This document shows positions 1 to 8,723 of a stretch of 64,000 bases of DNA, in pieces. How positions within the stretch are numbered: position 1 is the stretch's first letter; the number at the start of each line of letters is the position of its first letter. Source of the DNA: Malus domestica (taxonomy: Eukaryota > Streptophyta > Magnoliopsida > Rosales > Rosaceae). The DNA is taken from assembly GCF_042453785.1 (NCBI RefSeq), contig NC_091671.1, positions 30,843,001 through 30,907,000 on the forward strand. The letters are read 5' to 3'. Made by a program: the position numbers and the translations under genes. The notes below the pieces were generated by a model, which worked only from the letters and a program-made list of their open reading frames with translations, made no database searches and was not told the DNA's origin.

Positions 1-355
1 CAAATTTCCAATTTTGGAAAATATAATGTTTTCTCGACTTTCATGTGCTTGGAAAAACAATCCTGAAATCGGTTCTCAATGGCATGAGATCTGGACATTT
101 GAGTTTTTAATTCTCTATGATATACTATTATTCAGCACATATGAGTCTCATCGGCATTAGACTCTTTCAATTCAAACGTGGTGCTTGTTTTAACTGTTTT
201 AAGTACTCCAACATTGGCGTTGGAAAAGAACGAAAGCTTCCACCCTTTCAATACAGAGTGGGGGTTTTTTGCAGTATTCTGAATATTTCAGCTGAAACAG
301 CAGTGTAAAGCTGATTATATATTAAAATTTGATCCAATTTTTCACAAATTTACAG
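1..355. other. Intron or upstream part of the purple acid phosphatase gene
   Basis: AT-rich sequence ending in a clean acceptor (TACAG at 351-355). No coding stretch could be tied to a phosphatase here, so it is read as the last intron of the gene whose final exon follows. Earlier exons lie outside the window. Confidence 0.5.
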
Positions 356-575
356 GTATAAAAGCCCATCACCTGAGTGGTCAGTTTTCCGGGAAGCAAG
401 TTTTGGTCATGGTGAGCTGAATATAAAGAACTCGACCCATGCCTTATGGACCTGGCATAGGAATGACGATGACGAGCCTGTAAGATCCGATCAGGTCTGG
501 ATAACCTCGTTGGTTAGTTCGGGATGCGTTGCTGAGAAGAGACACGAACAAAGGAAGATACTCATCCAACCATAG
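356..575 (+). CDS. Purple acid phosphatase, last coding exon (partial gene)
   Basis: This exon encodes the C-terminal end of a plant purple acid phosphatase, a secreted or vacuolar metallo-phosphoesterase that releases phosphate from organic esters. It opens after the acceptor at 351-355, reads in frame from TAT at 357 and stops at TAG 573-575. The translated segment contains SPEWSVFREASFGHG, then HALWTWHRNDDDEPVRSD and VWITSL, the hallmark C-terminal signature of the PAP family. The metal-binding residues are in upstream exons outside the window, so activity cannot be judged. The last 20 or so residues, rich in Lys, Arg and Gln, are variable in the family. The exact paralogue (PAP18/22-like is a guess) cannot be settled from this exon. 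Confidence 0.9.
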
Positions 576-1653
576 AAGATGTAATCAAATCAAGTTTATC
601 AAATCAAGGGGGTCTACATTTAAGATGAACTTTGTGCTATTTGGGCTCTCTCTTCTGGTTGGCCTCTTCGGAAAATTGGCTTTCTGCAGTTCGAATGTGC
701 AAGCGCTTCTGTGTATGTGTCAAACCTTATGCATGCATGCATGTACCATATATATTTATGCAGTAGAATTTTCCCTGTATTTGTGTCATATGTAACATAT
801 ATATAGTAAGATTATCCCTTTATGTTGTTCTTGGTGGTAAATATTATGTATTTCTGGTTATACATACAGAACTGAGGGTTCTGTTATACAAAACTTGGAT
901 TAAATTTTTACCATAAAAAAATGAAATTAAAAATTAAAATAGCTATCAAACTGGCTATTAAACAAAAAACGAAAAAAATGTGTGAGAAGTAACGCGAGCA
1001 ATGAATAGGTCCCATCTTGGTCAAGGGTGGTGCTGTTTACAATAAATACTTGGATAATAAACTATGTCGTTTTAGGAAGAGAGACTGCCTCTATATGACT
1101 GCCTATTTTTGTAACCAACGTGTCTATTTAGTTTAAGTTATTTTGAATACAATGGTATATTTATACTAAGGAATGAGAGCATTGCGTTAAGTTGTTATCA
1201 AATGTTTGTTTCTCTCTCTTCCAGAAGACTTTTGATCTTGTTTAGTTTGTGTTTAAATTTAAAACTCCTATAGTTCTTTGCCCCATGAAGTTTATTTAAT
1301 ACAAATAAATATACTATTACTTAGTATTACAATCTAGTGATATTCTTCTTCACTTGTAAGCGAGAAGTCTTAGGTCCGAATCATGTGATTAGCGAGTTCA
1401 CAACCAATTTATTCTCCTAACCCCTTAGTGTGTAACCGATAAATGAGGGGTGAGGAATTGCACTACGGTACACAATAGACTAGCCATTATAATTGATTTC
1501 AAACTCCTTATCCACGAGAGTCGAATCTAAGCCTTTTTACTTACAAATAAAGATGAATAATCATAGTTAGTGGTTGCCCGACAAAGTTAAACATTACATC
1601 TTATAATTTGCATTCGAGACTTCTTTAGAATTGAGTACCAAACCTGACTGCGC
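576..1653. other. Intergenic, 3' flanks of two convergent genes
   Basis: Contains the AT-rich 3' flank of the phosphatase gene and of the minus-strand CRS2-associated-factor gene. No coding sequence was recognised. A SINE-like repeat lies at about 1325-1480. Confidence 0.5.
1325..1480 (+). repeat. SINE-like tRNA-derived repeat
   Basis: Contains a tRNA-like A-box region (ATCTAGTGAT) followed by TTCACTTGTAAGCGAGAAGTC and a degenerate B box (GGTCCGAATC). The same family occurs inverted at about 18,290-18,415, where the B box reads GGTTCGATTCTCG on the minus strand. Boundaries are approximate; the link to a named SINE family could not be tested. Confidence 0.45.
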
Positions 1654-2401
1654 TTAAGCAACTGTGGATTTTTCATATCTATCTGTGCACTTGGAGTCTT
1701 GCTCTTGATCTCTCTTCCCCCTCCAAAGTATAATCTGCTCATCCTTGAACAAAAAAGGGATGCAAGGCGCTAGATCCTGAATATATAAGAAGAAAAAAAA
1801 AATTAACAAGAATGGGTTAGAGACCCCCAAGTACCACCAAACCGTCTAAGCTTAACCAATACATACCGTACCCTTAATTTTACGCCTATCCTTTTGCAAT
1901 CGCTGGTACCAACATGCGTGCAGTCTTGTCTCACTACCTCTTCAGTATTGAAGGCCTCCCTAACTCTATCCACAACATTCACTTACACACCATTTCTAGC
2001 TGCATAAGAAAAAGTTTTGCTAAGTGACCACGAAATTTTTCCACATCCCATTTACTATTATAAACAACAAAGGAATGCAGACATCATCCAAAACATCCAA
2101 CAATTAAAATTCACTTCCTAAGTTCCCTTATTTTAAGATAAGACACTTACTAAGTTTCATTAGAGGTGGACAATTTAGTCCTCTGTTTCTTAACTCCGTT
2201 TCTTCAAATGTCAAACCGTCAGCAACATTCTTCACAAGCTTTGGATATATCGGAGGATACGGCTTCCAGAGCATTACAGGTATCACAGATCGATTCTTCG
2301 GATCATAGTTTCTACCCCGATATAATATAAGGACATTAATGTGCCGGTAAATAATCTTCCCACCGCACTTGTCCTGCATATACACTACTATGCCCATCAG
2401 C

Positions 2402-3185
2402 CAACGACGGATCCACATAGGGACCTGGGAGGTCCCAGGACCCGTCTGCGATCCTAAATCACTGCTAGAAATTTTCCTGGGACCCCTCGTACTCGATCAT
2501 GAGGTCTGTGCAAGTTGTAGGTTGTAGGTTGCAGGTTGCAGTGGCTGTCTTCTTCTCGGAGAAGATGACCGCGCACGGAGAAAAAAGAAAATAGGGATCC
2601 TTCCAGCCTCTCTCCTCCTTGCTTCTGCCATGGTCTCATCCATCGATGCCACCCACTTCTCCTCCAACCTTTCTCTGTCGTCTGGCGGAGCAGTACATAA
2701 GCCCAAATTTCCCCAAATTATTTCAACCACCTTAGTAATTTTTCTTATGGGTGAAATTTCCTACATAAGGTTAGTAAGATGGATATGATCTGTCATGTGT
2801 TGGTGAAATTTGGGGGTGGAGCTGCCATGGGGAGGGAGGTGGTTGGTGGAGGTATAGCAACTGTGTTCTTAGTGAGAGAGAAAGTGGATGTTTGGAAACT
2901 AGTAAAAGAGAAAAATAGTGTGTTTGGTTAGAAAGATAGTGGGAGTTTGGGGAAAGTTTTATTTGACCGGTGTTTTAAACTTAGTGGTCCATATTAGATA
3001 ATCAATAACTTAGGTACTCCCTAGTAACTTATGAAACCTATGATTTTATAATTTGTAATATTGTTTTGCATATGATTTTTGAATGAAATGTTTTATATTG
3101 AAATTTTCAATGTTGTTTTTGTCTATAAATTTTTTGACCTTTATTATTGGGACCTCCTCAGTTTAAAATCCTGGATCCGCCACTG
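2402..3185. mobile_element. Non-autonomous hAT element (MITE-like) in intron 2 of the CAF gene
   Basis: The right end, read on the minus strand, is CAGTGGCGGATCCAGGAT, a common plant hAT terminal repeat. The left end is CAACGACGGATCCA. Flanks are 8-bp near-duplicates, CCATCAGC at 2394-2401 and TCATCGGC at 3186-3193 (6 of 8 match). The inside codes for nothing recognisable; short ORFs here look spurious. The element lies between the donor at 3258 and the acceptor next to 2373, so it lengthens the intron without touching the exons. Confidence 0.75.
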
Positions 3186-3965
3186 TCATCGGCTAATAAT
3201 TTCCGAACAACGAAACTCAACCTATGATTCATTTACGGAGCCTGAGTTGAGTTCAAACCTCAAGGTGGAAGCAAACATTGTCCATGTCAATAGTTGGCAC
3301 TCCCAAACACTTGATCCTCACCGCCTCGGCTCGCTTCCAATGGTTGTGGATATCATCTAACATGTTATGTGCAACTCCTCCCTTTCCTGATACAAAAATT
3401 TCTCATCCAAGTCAATGACTACAAAGCTTAAAACATATATAACCAGTTACATTTAATACTATAAAATGCCTGAACAATTTCAGAATCCTAAACCCTAAAG
3501 CCAAAAACCCTTACCCATACTGATTTTCCGAGAACAATCACTATGACGGCAGCCTTCCACCAGCTCCGCCGCTTCCTCCTCCGTTAGTGGGTCTCCGAGA
3601 ACCCGTTTTCTCTCCTCTGCGACCCGGTCCAAGTCCACTTCTTGCTGGGCCGGTGCAACAGTGCCCGTCCATTTCCGATCAAGTCGACCGGGCCCAAAAG
3701 GAGAGAACGTGGGGGACTCTCGGTAAGCAATAGGTTCGACCGCTGGGTTGGTCTCCGAATACGAGTAGCTGAAGTCGAAGGGCAGGTCTGATTTGAGAGG
3801 CCGGGACGGGTCATTCTTCGGGTCCGGAGCTTTAGACTGAGTCAGGTTCTTTTTGGGCTTTGGGGGTTTGGAAACCGGAGAGAACGGAGGGTCGTATTCG
3901 TATGGATCGTCAGAGAGAGTCTGGGTGAGAAGGCGGGAGATGGAGAGGAATGGTTTGATTGGGTC

Positions 3966-3987
3966 TAGGGTTAGGGTTAGGGTTTTG
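3966..3987 (-). promoter_or_regulatory. Telo-box-like AACCCTAA array at the 5' end of the CAF gene
   Basis: Three telomere-like repeats read AACCCTAACCCTAACCCTAG on the minus strand. Telo-boxes are common near the starts of plant genes for organelle and translation functions. Here the array lies inside the reading frame of exon 1, so it may be leader sequence wrongly joined to the coding part. Confidence 0.4.
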
Positions 3988-4019
3988 TGAGGTGAGTGAC
4001 GCCAATGCAGCAGAGTTCA

Positions 4020-4570
4020 GTTCGGTTTGGATGCTAACTCGGACTGGGTGTGTTGAAGAAATGGGTATAACAGTAATTTGCGCGTTGTAATGGAGGGATA
4101 ATACCGTAAATGCGACGGCCACAGTTAAAAGAAATCCACATGTAATATCGAAACCAATGTTGATACATCTTCGTTGTGGAGAAAAATGTATCAGCACATG
4201 TTGTCGAAGATGTCGTTTTGATATGATACATTATAAGTACTCCAGGTATGCAACAAACGTCCGTTCTAATTTTGATTCAACATTCCCGACTACTCAAAAC
4301 AAAAACGTATCAACATGTTACCGATACATTTTCGACAAGCACAACACAACCGTTTGTCATTGTGGCTTACCAGTTGGATTTTGACAAACCGAGCATAAAT
4401 AATTGAAAAGAGTAGGCAAGAATTCATGGTTTTCAATTTCATTGATATCCATGAAACATGGTTTTACACAAACAGGTTCCTTGAAACACAAACCGAGCAC
4501 CTCCAATGGCTTTCATCGTCAGGTTTCAGGATGATGTTGAAATTGTGTGCAAGAGAAATCGAGGACAAAA
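4020..4570. other. Spacer between the CAF and DTW genes
   Basis: Upstream region of the CAF gene and 3' flank of the DTW gene. No coding sequence or repeat was recognised. Confidence 0.4.
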
Positions 4571-5968
4571 CTAACCCGGCGAGACATTGCTTAATCTCTC
4601 TTCTTTGCATCGTATCTGGTCCTCGACCATAGACCTGAAAACATCCAAGAGGTTGTCCAGCCCCTCAGGGCTGTCCCCTACTGCCTTGAGTGCATACACA
4701 ATGCTCTCAATGGTGGAGAGAAATCCCGGCTTCGGCTGAAGCCTCACTTCACTGTACAAGCTCATCTTGTCCACATTCAACTTCAAGTGCGGCAAGAGTT
4801 TCAACCAGGGGTTTTCCCCATACATTCTCTTTGCCTTTGACCATGTTCCATCCAAAACAATCAGATTCTTCACCTTAATATCCATCGCCTCAAGGTCCCC
4901 GACACTGACTGCTTCTTCAGATGGAAATAAGAGTACAGATCCAGGAGGAATCTCTACCTCAAACTCCACATACTCATCCAACTCCACACTTCCCTTCACC
5001 GGCTGCTTTTGCAACTTCCGTACAACAAACCCCTCTGCTAGTGCACCACGCGCATCTGCGATGTCTAAAATCGTATCAAATTTCAGATCCTTGCAACAAG
5101 TTTGTGGCATCCAATTATGCGAAAGTGAGCTAATGACGCCATGCTTACCAATGGTAGCAGTTATAACAGGATCACCATTACCCATTTCGATACCTTCAAC
5201 CGCATCAAAACCTACATCAGAATCCCCGGATAATGCATCCAACGCAGTAGAAGCAGAAACCTCATCGACATTGCATTGCCCATCTACGTGCCTACCATCA
5301 GTGAAATCTGCACTACTGAATTCATGTTCTTTCTCCAAAAAATCTACATCCCCTATTCGGTTTTGCGAACTACTCATATCACCTAAATCACTACCAAAAT
5401 TGCATTTCTCACTATCAGTCAAACTACTATTGTTTTTCTCTTCTGCCAAATTTGCAGATAACCCAAATCCCAACTTTCCCACATTTTCTTCCCCTGGGCT
5501 GAACCCATCACAATACTCAAAACCCAGCTTCTGGGTCTCTCTACTTTCAACAACTTCATCAAAACCTAAACTTTTCAAACCATTCCGGTCCGAACCCATT
5601 TGAGAAACCGAGTCCGGCGGCCGGATAACGAACCGGGATTCAAAATTCACATCAGAAACAGTAACTACACTGAGATTCTTGAGGCCTAATCTAGCAATTC
5701 TAGCGGAATTAAGTGGGTGGTTCTTTTCTAAGCTGTGTTGAAGAATGGTCACACTTACAGTGTTATGGAGCCCCGGGTTCTGAATCCGAGTGCAGAGGCA
5801 GAGCCGGACCGGTTTGGAGCACGATGGGCAAATGGGTCGTTTGGAAGCGGCCTGAGTAGTCACCATTTTTAGGGTTTGAGGAAGAAAGCAAGGGTTTTGG
5901 AGTAGTGAGCAGAGATTGTTGTTTCGGGTCCGAGAACCGAACCAGCGTCTATGTGTTCGAGTAGCCAT
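4571..5968 (-). CDS. DTW-domain protein, probable tRNA-uridine aminocarboxypropyltransferase
   Basis: DTW/TAPT enzymes transfer the aminocarboxypropyl group of S-adenosylmethionine to uridine in tRNA, making acp3U. The single-exon gene encodes 465 residues from ATG 5968; an upstream in-frame TTG is not a credible start. Residues 47-59 hold a cysteine cluster C-x2-C-x6-C-x-C, typical of the family's N-terminal zinc site. The signature DGTW begins at about residue 373 and is followed by SKAKRM; YSEVRLQPKPGFLSTIES closes the conserved core. The first 35 residues are rich in Arg, Ser and Thr with few acidic residues, compatible with an organelle transit peptide (inferred). Between the halves is a roughly 200-residue acidic, Ser-rich insert of low complexity. 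It lies in the same direction as the CAF gene, as I recall for At5g54880/At5g54890. Confidence 0.88.
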   Translation of the reverse strand: MATRTHRRWFGSRTRNNNLCSLLQNPCFLPQTLKMVTTQAASKRPICPSCSKPVRLCLCTRIQNPGLHNTVSVTILQHSLEKNHPLNSARIARLGLKNLSVVTVSDVNFESRFVIRPPDSVSQMGSDRNGLKSLGFDEVVESRETQKLGFEYCDGFSPGEENVGKLGFGLSANLAEEKNNSSLTDSEKCNFGSDLGDMSSSQNRIGDVDFLEKEHEFSSADFTDGRHVDGQCNVDEVSASTALDALSGDSDVGFDAVEGIEMGNGDPVITATIGKHGVISSLSHNWMPQTCCKDLKFDTILDIADARGALAEGFVVRKLQKQPVKGSVELDEYVEFEVEIPPGSVLLFPSEEAVSVGDLEAMDIKVKNLIVLDGTWSKAKRMYGENPWLKLLPHLKLNVDKMSLYSEVRLQPKPGFLSTIESIVYALKAVGDSPEGLDNLLDVFRSMVEDQIRCKEERLSNVSPG

Positions 5969-6537
5969 GGTAGAAAAAGAAAACAAAGGTGATAAGACGA
6001 CGAGTAGCCTAATGTTTTACAAGACGACGTCTCGTTTTATATATGATTATATAAAGTTATTTGCCGATTTATCCCTAAACTTTCACCTAACTTTCGATTT
6101 ACTCCCTAAACTTTTAAATTGGAAAATCAAAGATTTAAACTAATTTTTTGGCCGGTTTCCCTCTTGTCGTTAGTTTTCCGTATATTCTATCCAAATTAAC
6201 GTTAACTCTTATCATGTGCATACCATGCAACTCTCCTTTGAAAATAAAAACATCACTTCGCTAGACATTTAGACACAAAAACTATAGAATCACACAGATT
6301 TGCACAAGTCAACATTTTAGAAATCTAGGATTTTTAATTATTTTAAAGAACGAAGCGATCGAACTACCCTCACATGTTGTGCACATATTTTTATATAACG
6401 GAAATTTAGATAGAATGAATGAAAAACTAGGAAATCAATCAAAAAAATTAATTTAAATCCATATTTTCTAATTAAAAAGTTTAGATAAAAAATCGAAAGC
6501 TAAGTGAAGGTTAGGGAGAAATTCGGCAGTTTAGTCA
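5969..6537. other. Upstream region of the DTW gene
   Basis: AT-rich leader and promoter region. A segment near 6060-6180 contains phrases of the type 'AAACTTTCACCTAACTTTCG' that look like decayed MITE sequence. Nothing coding was seen. Confidence 0.35.
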
Positions 6538-8080
6538 AAGTTGTTAGGATAAAAGACTGTTTACTATCCTCATGTTTTGTGGTTTTCAACATTTAGTACA
6601 TCAAGTTTTTTTCGTCTCAGATTCATACCTAAAGTGTAAATTTTGGGACAGTCTCATACATCCGTTAGTCAAACTGTTAAATCTACCGTTAATTGTAACG
6701 TGGCGCTATGATTGGACGCCACTTGTCATCCACCTTTTTTTTTTCTTCTTCCTTCTTCTTCCTTCTCCTGCAACTTTTTTTTTTTCTTCCTCCTTCTCCT
6801 TCTTCCTTCCTCCTTCTTCCTTCCCCTTCTTCTCCTTCTTCCTTCTTCTTCCTTCTCCTTCTCCTTCTCCTTCTCCTTCTTCTTCTTCCTTCTCCTTCTC
6901 CTTCTTCTTCTTCTTCCTCCGAATCTGGGGAATTTTTTTTTCTTTTTTTTTCTTTTTTCTTTTTTCTTCTTCTTCCTCCTTCCTCTTTCTTCTTCTTCTT
7001 CTTCCTCCGACTGTAACTTCTTCTCTTTTTTTTTCTTCCTCCTTCTCCTTCTTCCTTCCCCTTCTTCTTCTTCTTCCTCCAAATTTGGGGAAGATGAAGG
7101 TTTTTTTTTTTTTTTCTTCCTTTTTCTTCTCCTTCTTCCTTCCCCTTCTTCTTCTTCTTCCTTCTTCTTCCTCCAAATCTGGGGAAGATGAAGATTTTTT
7201 TTTTTCTTCTTTCTTCTTCTTCCTCCTCCTTCCTCATTCTTCTTTTTCTTCTTCCTCCGACTGCAACTTTTTTTTTCTTCCTTCCTCCTTCTTCCTTCCC
7301 CTTCTTCTCCTTCTTCCTTCTTCTTCATCTTCATCTTCTTCCTTCTTCTTCCTCCAAATCTGGGGAAGATGAAGATTTTTTTTTTCTTCTTTCTTCTTCT
7401 TCCTCCTCCTTCCTCATTCTTCTTTTTCTTCTTCCTCCGACTACAACTTTTTTTTTTCTTCCTTCCCCTTCTTCTCCTTCTTCCTTCTTCTTCATCTTCC
7501 TCAAAAAAAAAAAAAAAAAACCCTTCATCTTTCCCAGATTTAAGGAAGAAGAAAAAGAAGAAGAAGAAGGGAAAGGAAGAAGGAGGAAGAAAGAAGGAGA
7601 CGGAGGGAGAAAAAAAAAAGGTTGCAGTTGGAGGAAGAAGAAGAAGAAGAAGAAGAAGAAGAAAGAAGAAGAAAGAAGGAGGAAAAATGAGGAATAAGAA
7701 GAAAGAAGAAAAAAGAAAAAAAAAAAAAAAAAAAAACTTCCCCAAATTCGGAGGAAGAAGAAGAAGAAGAAGAAGAAGGAGAAGAGAAGGAAGAAGGAGA
7801 AGAAGGGGAAGGAAGAAGGAGGAAGGAGGAAGGAAGAAGGAGAATGAGGAAGGAAAAAAAATTGCAGAAGAAAAGAAGAAAGGAGAAAAAAAAAAACGTG
7901 GATGACACGTGGCGTCCAGTTATGGCGTCACGTCATAATTAACGATAAATTTAACAGTTTGACTAATGGATATATGAGACTATCCCAAAATTTACACGTT
8001 AGGTATGAATCTAAAACAAAAATATACTAAATATTGAAAATCATAAACCATGAGGGTGGTAAACGTCTTTTACCCAACTT
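6538..8080. mobile_element. 1.5-kb foldback element with CTT/GAA arms
   Basis: The outer 180 or so bases at each end are inverted copies. The left end (6538-6730) and the reverse complement of the right end (7890-8080) share AAGTT, TAAAAGAC, CCTCATG, TTTTCAA, GATTCATACCTAA, TAGTCAAACTGTTAAAT and GGACGCCAC. The interior changes strand character at about 7500: 6727-7500 is almost pure pyrimidine (CTT/CCT) and 7505-7890 almost pure purine (GAA/GGA). The transcript would fold into one long hairpin and the DNA could form triplex structures. Long ORFs here are simple-sequence artefacts of Lys/Glu/Arg or Ser/Phe/Leu runs. No transposase is present, so the element is non-autonomous. Exact ends and target duplication are unclear. 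Confidence 0.8.
7176..7460. repeat. Tandem 180-bp repeat inside the pyrimidine arm
   Basis: The block starting CTCCAAATCTGGGGAAGATG at about 7172 recurs almost unchanged at about 7350, each followed by the same CTT tract and by CTTCCTCCGACTRCAACTT. Related shorter units start at 6917 and 7078. The arm therefore grew by local duplication of a unit that holds a 'CCnAATCTGGGGAA' landmark. Confidence 0.7.
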
Positions 8081-8093
8081 ATATTAGAGTATT

Positions 8094-8560
8094 GAGTAAA
8101 TTGTAGCTATGGTCCCTTAACTTTAACTCAATTGGAGTAATGGTCCCTCAACTAAAAATCCATTACCTTTGGTCCCTCAACTTATCAAAACGTGCAGCTA
8201 TGGTCCCTCAACTAAAAATCCATTACCATTGGTCCCTGAACTTTAATTCAAGTGGAGAAATAGTCCTTTAACTTTAATCCAATTGTAGCAATGGTCCTTA
8301 CAATATAACTCGTTTTGACAAATTTTTTGACATAGTTGATGAAAAGAACCATAATTATACACTTTGATGAGTTGAGGGACCCTAATTATATAAATGGTCA
8401 TTCCAACATAGCTCATTTTGACAAAATTTTGACAAAATTGATGAAAATGACTATAGCTACACATTTTGATAAGTTGAGGGACCAATGGTAATGGATTTTT
8501 AGTTGAGGGACCATTGCTCCAATTTGATTAAAGTTGAGGGACCATTTGTACAATTTACTC
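8094..8560. mobile_element. Mutator-type MITE with 9-bp target duplication
   Basis: Perfect ends GAGTAAATTGTA (8094) and TACAATTTACTC (ending 8560) are followed inward by 'ATGGTCCCTYAACTTTAA' on both arms. Flanks are the identical 9-mer TAGAGTATT at 8085-8093 and 8561-8569, a length typical of Mutator-like elements. The inside repeats the phrase GGTCCCTCAAC several times and has no coding capacity. It ends 163 bases before the start codon of the FAX gene. Confidence 0.88.
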
Positions 8561-8723
8561 TAGAGTATTAGAGGCATGAGCTTTCCACGCGCCAATACTG
8601 ACGACAAACACAAAAGTCTCTGCCTGTGAAAAAAAGATCTTTGATTCGTGAGGGATAAAGATAAACCAGTGTGGTTTTTTCCCCGAGAATCTGAGAGTTT
8701 TCCCGGAAACCCAGTTGGAGAAG

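Larger units (their letters stand above)
1654..4016 (-). pseudogene. CRS2-associated factor, mitochondrial (CRM-domain group II intron splicing factor), probably inactivated
   Basis: The family promotes splicing of organellar group II introns through a CRM RNA-binding domain. Five exons join in phase on the minus strand: about 4016-3515, 3386-3259, 2373-2151, 1999-1872 and 1776-1654. Exon 1 gives DLPFDFSYSYSETNP and FSPFGPGRLDRKWTGT, typical of mitochondrial CAF proteins. Exon 2 gives HNHWKRAEAVRIKCLG. Exon 3 gives YRHINVLILYRGRNYDP and KNVADGLTFEET, the CRM core. Exon 5 gives FLFKDEQIILWRG and ends at TAA 1654-1656. Two lesions are visible. No ATG precedes the conserved part in frame: a TGA at 4017-4019 closes the frame and the first Met is near the end of exon 1. 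Exon 4 reads TRNGV, then a TAA stop where relatives have Tyr, then VNVVDRVREAF. Splice sites all look intact, so decay is recent, or this is one broken allele. A hAT MITE sits in intron 2. Confidence 0.85.

Noticed and set aside
3966-3987. Interstitial telomere repeat
   Set aside because: Only three AACCCTAA units at the 5' end of a gene; a telo-box or leader is the simpler reading.
4767-5603. Plus-strand ORF of 278 codons
   Set aside because: It is the complement of the DTW-domain gene, which has clear motifs on the minus strand.
6689-7908. Several overlapping ORFs of 100-340 codons on both strands
   Set aside because: They translate to runs of Lys/Glu/Arg/Gly or Ser/Phe/Leu/Pro from the CTT/GAA tracts; no real protein feature is present.
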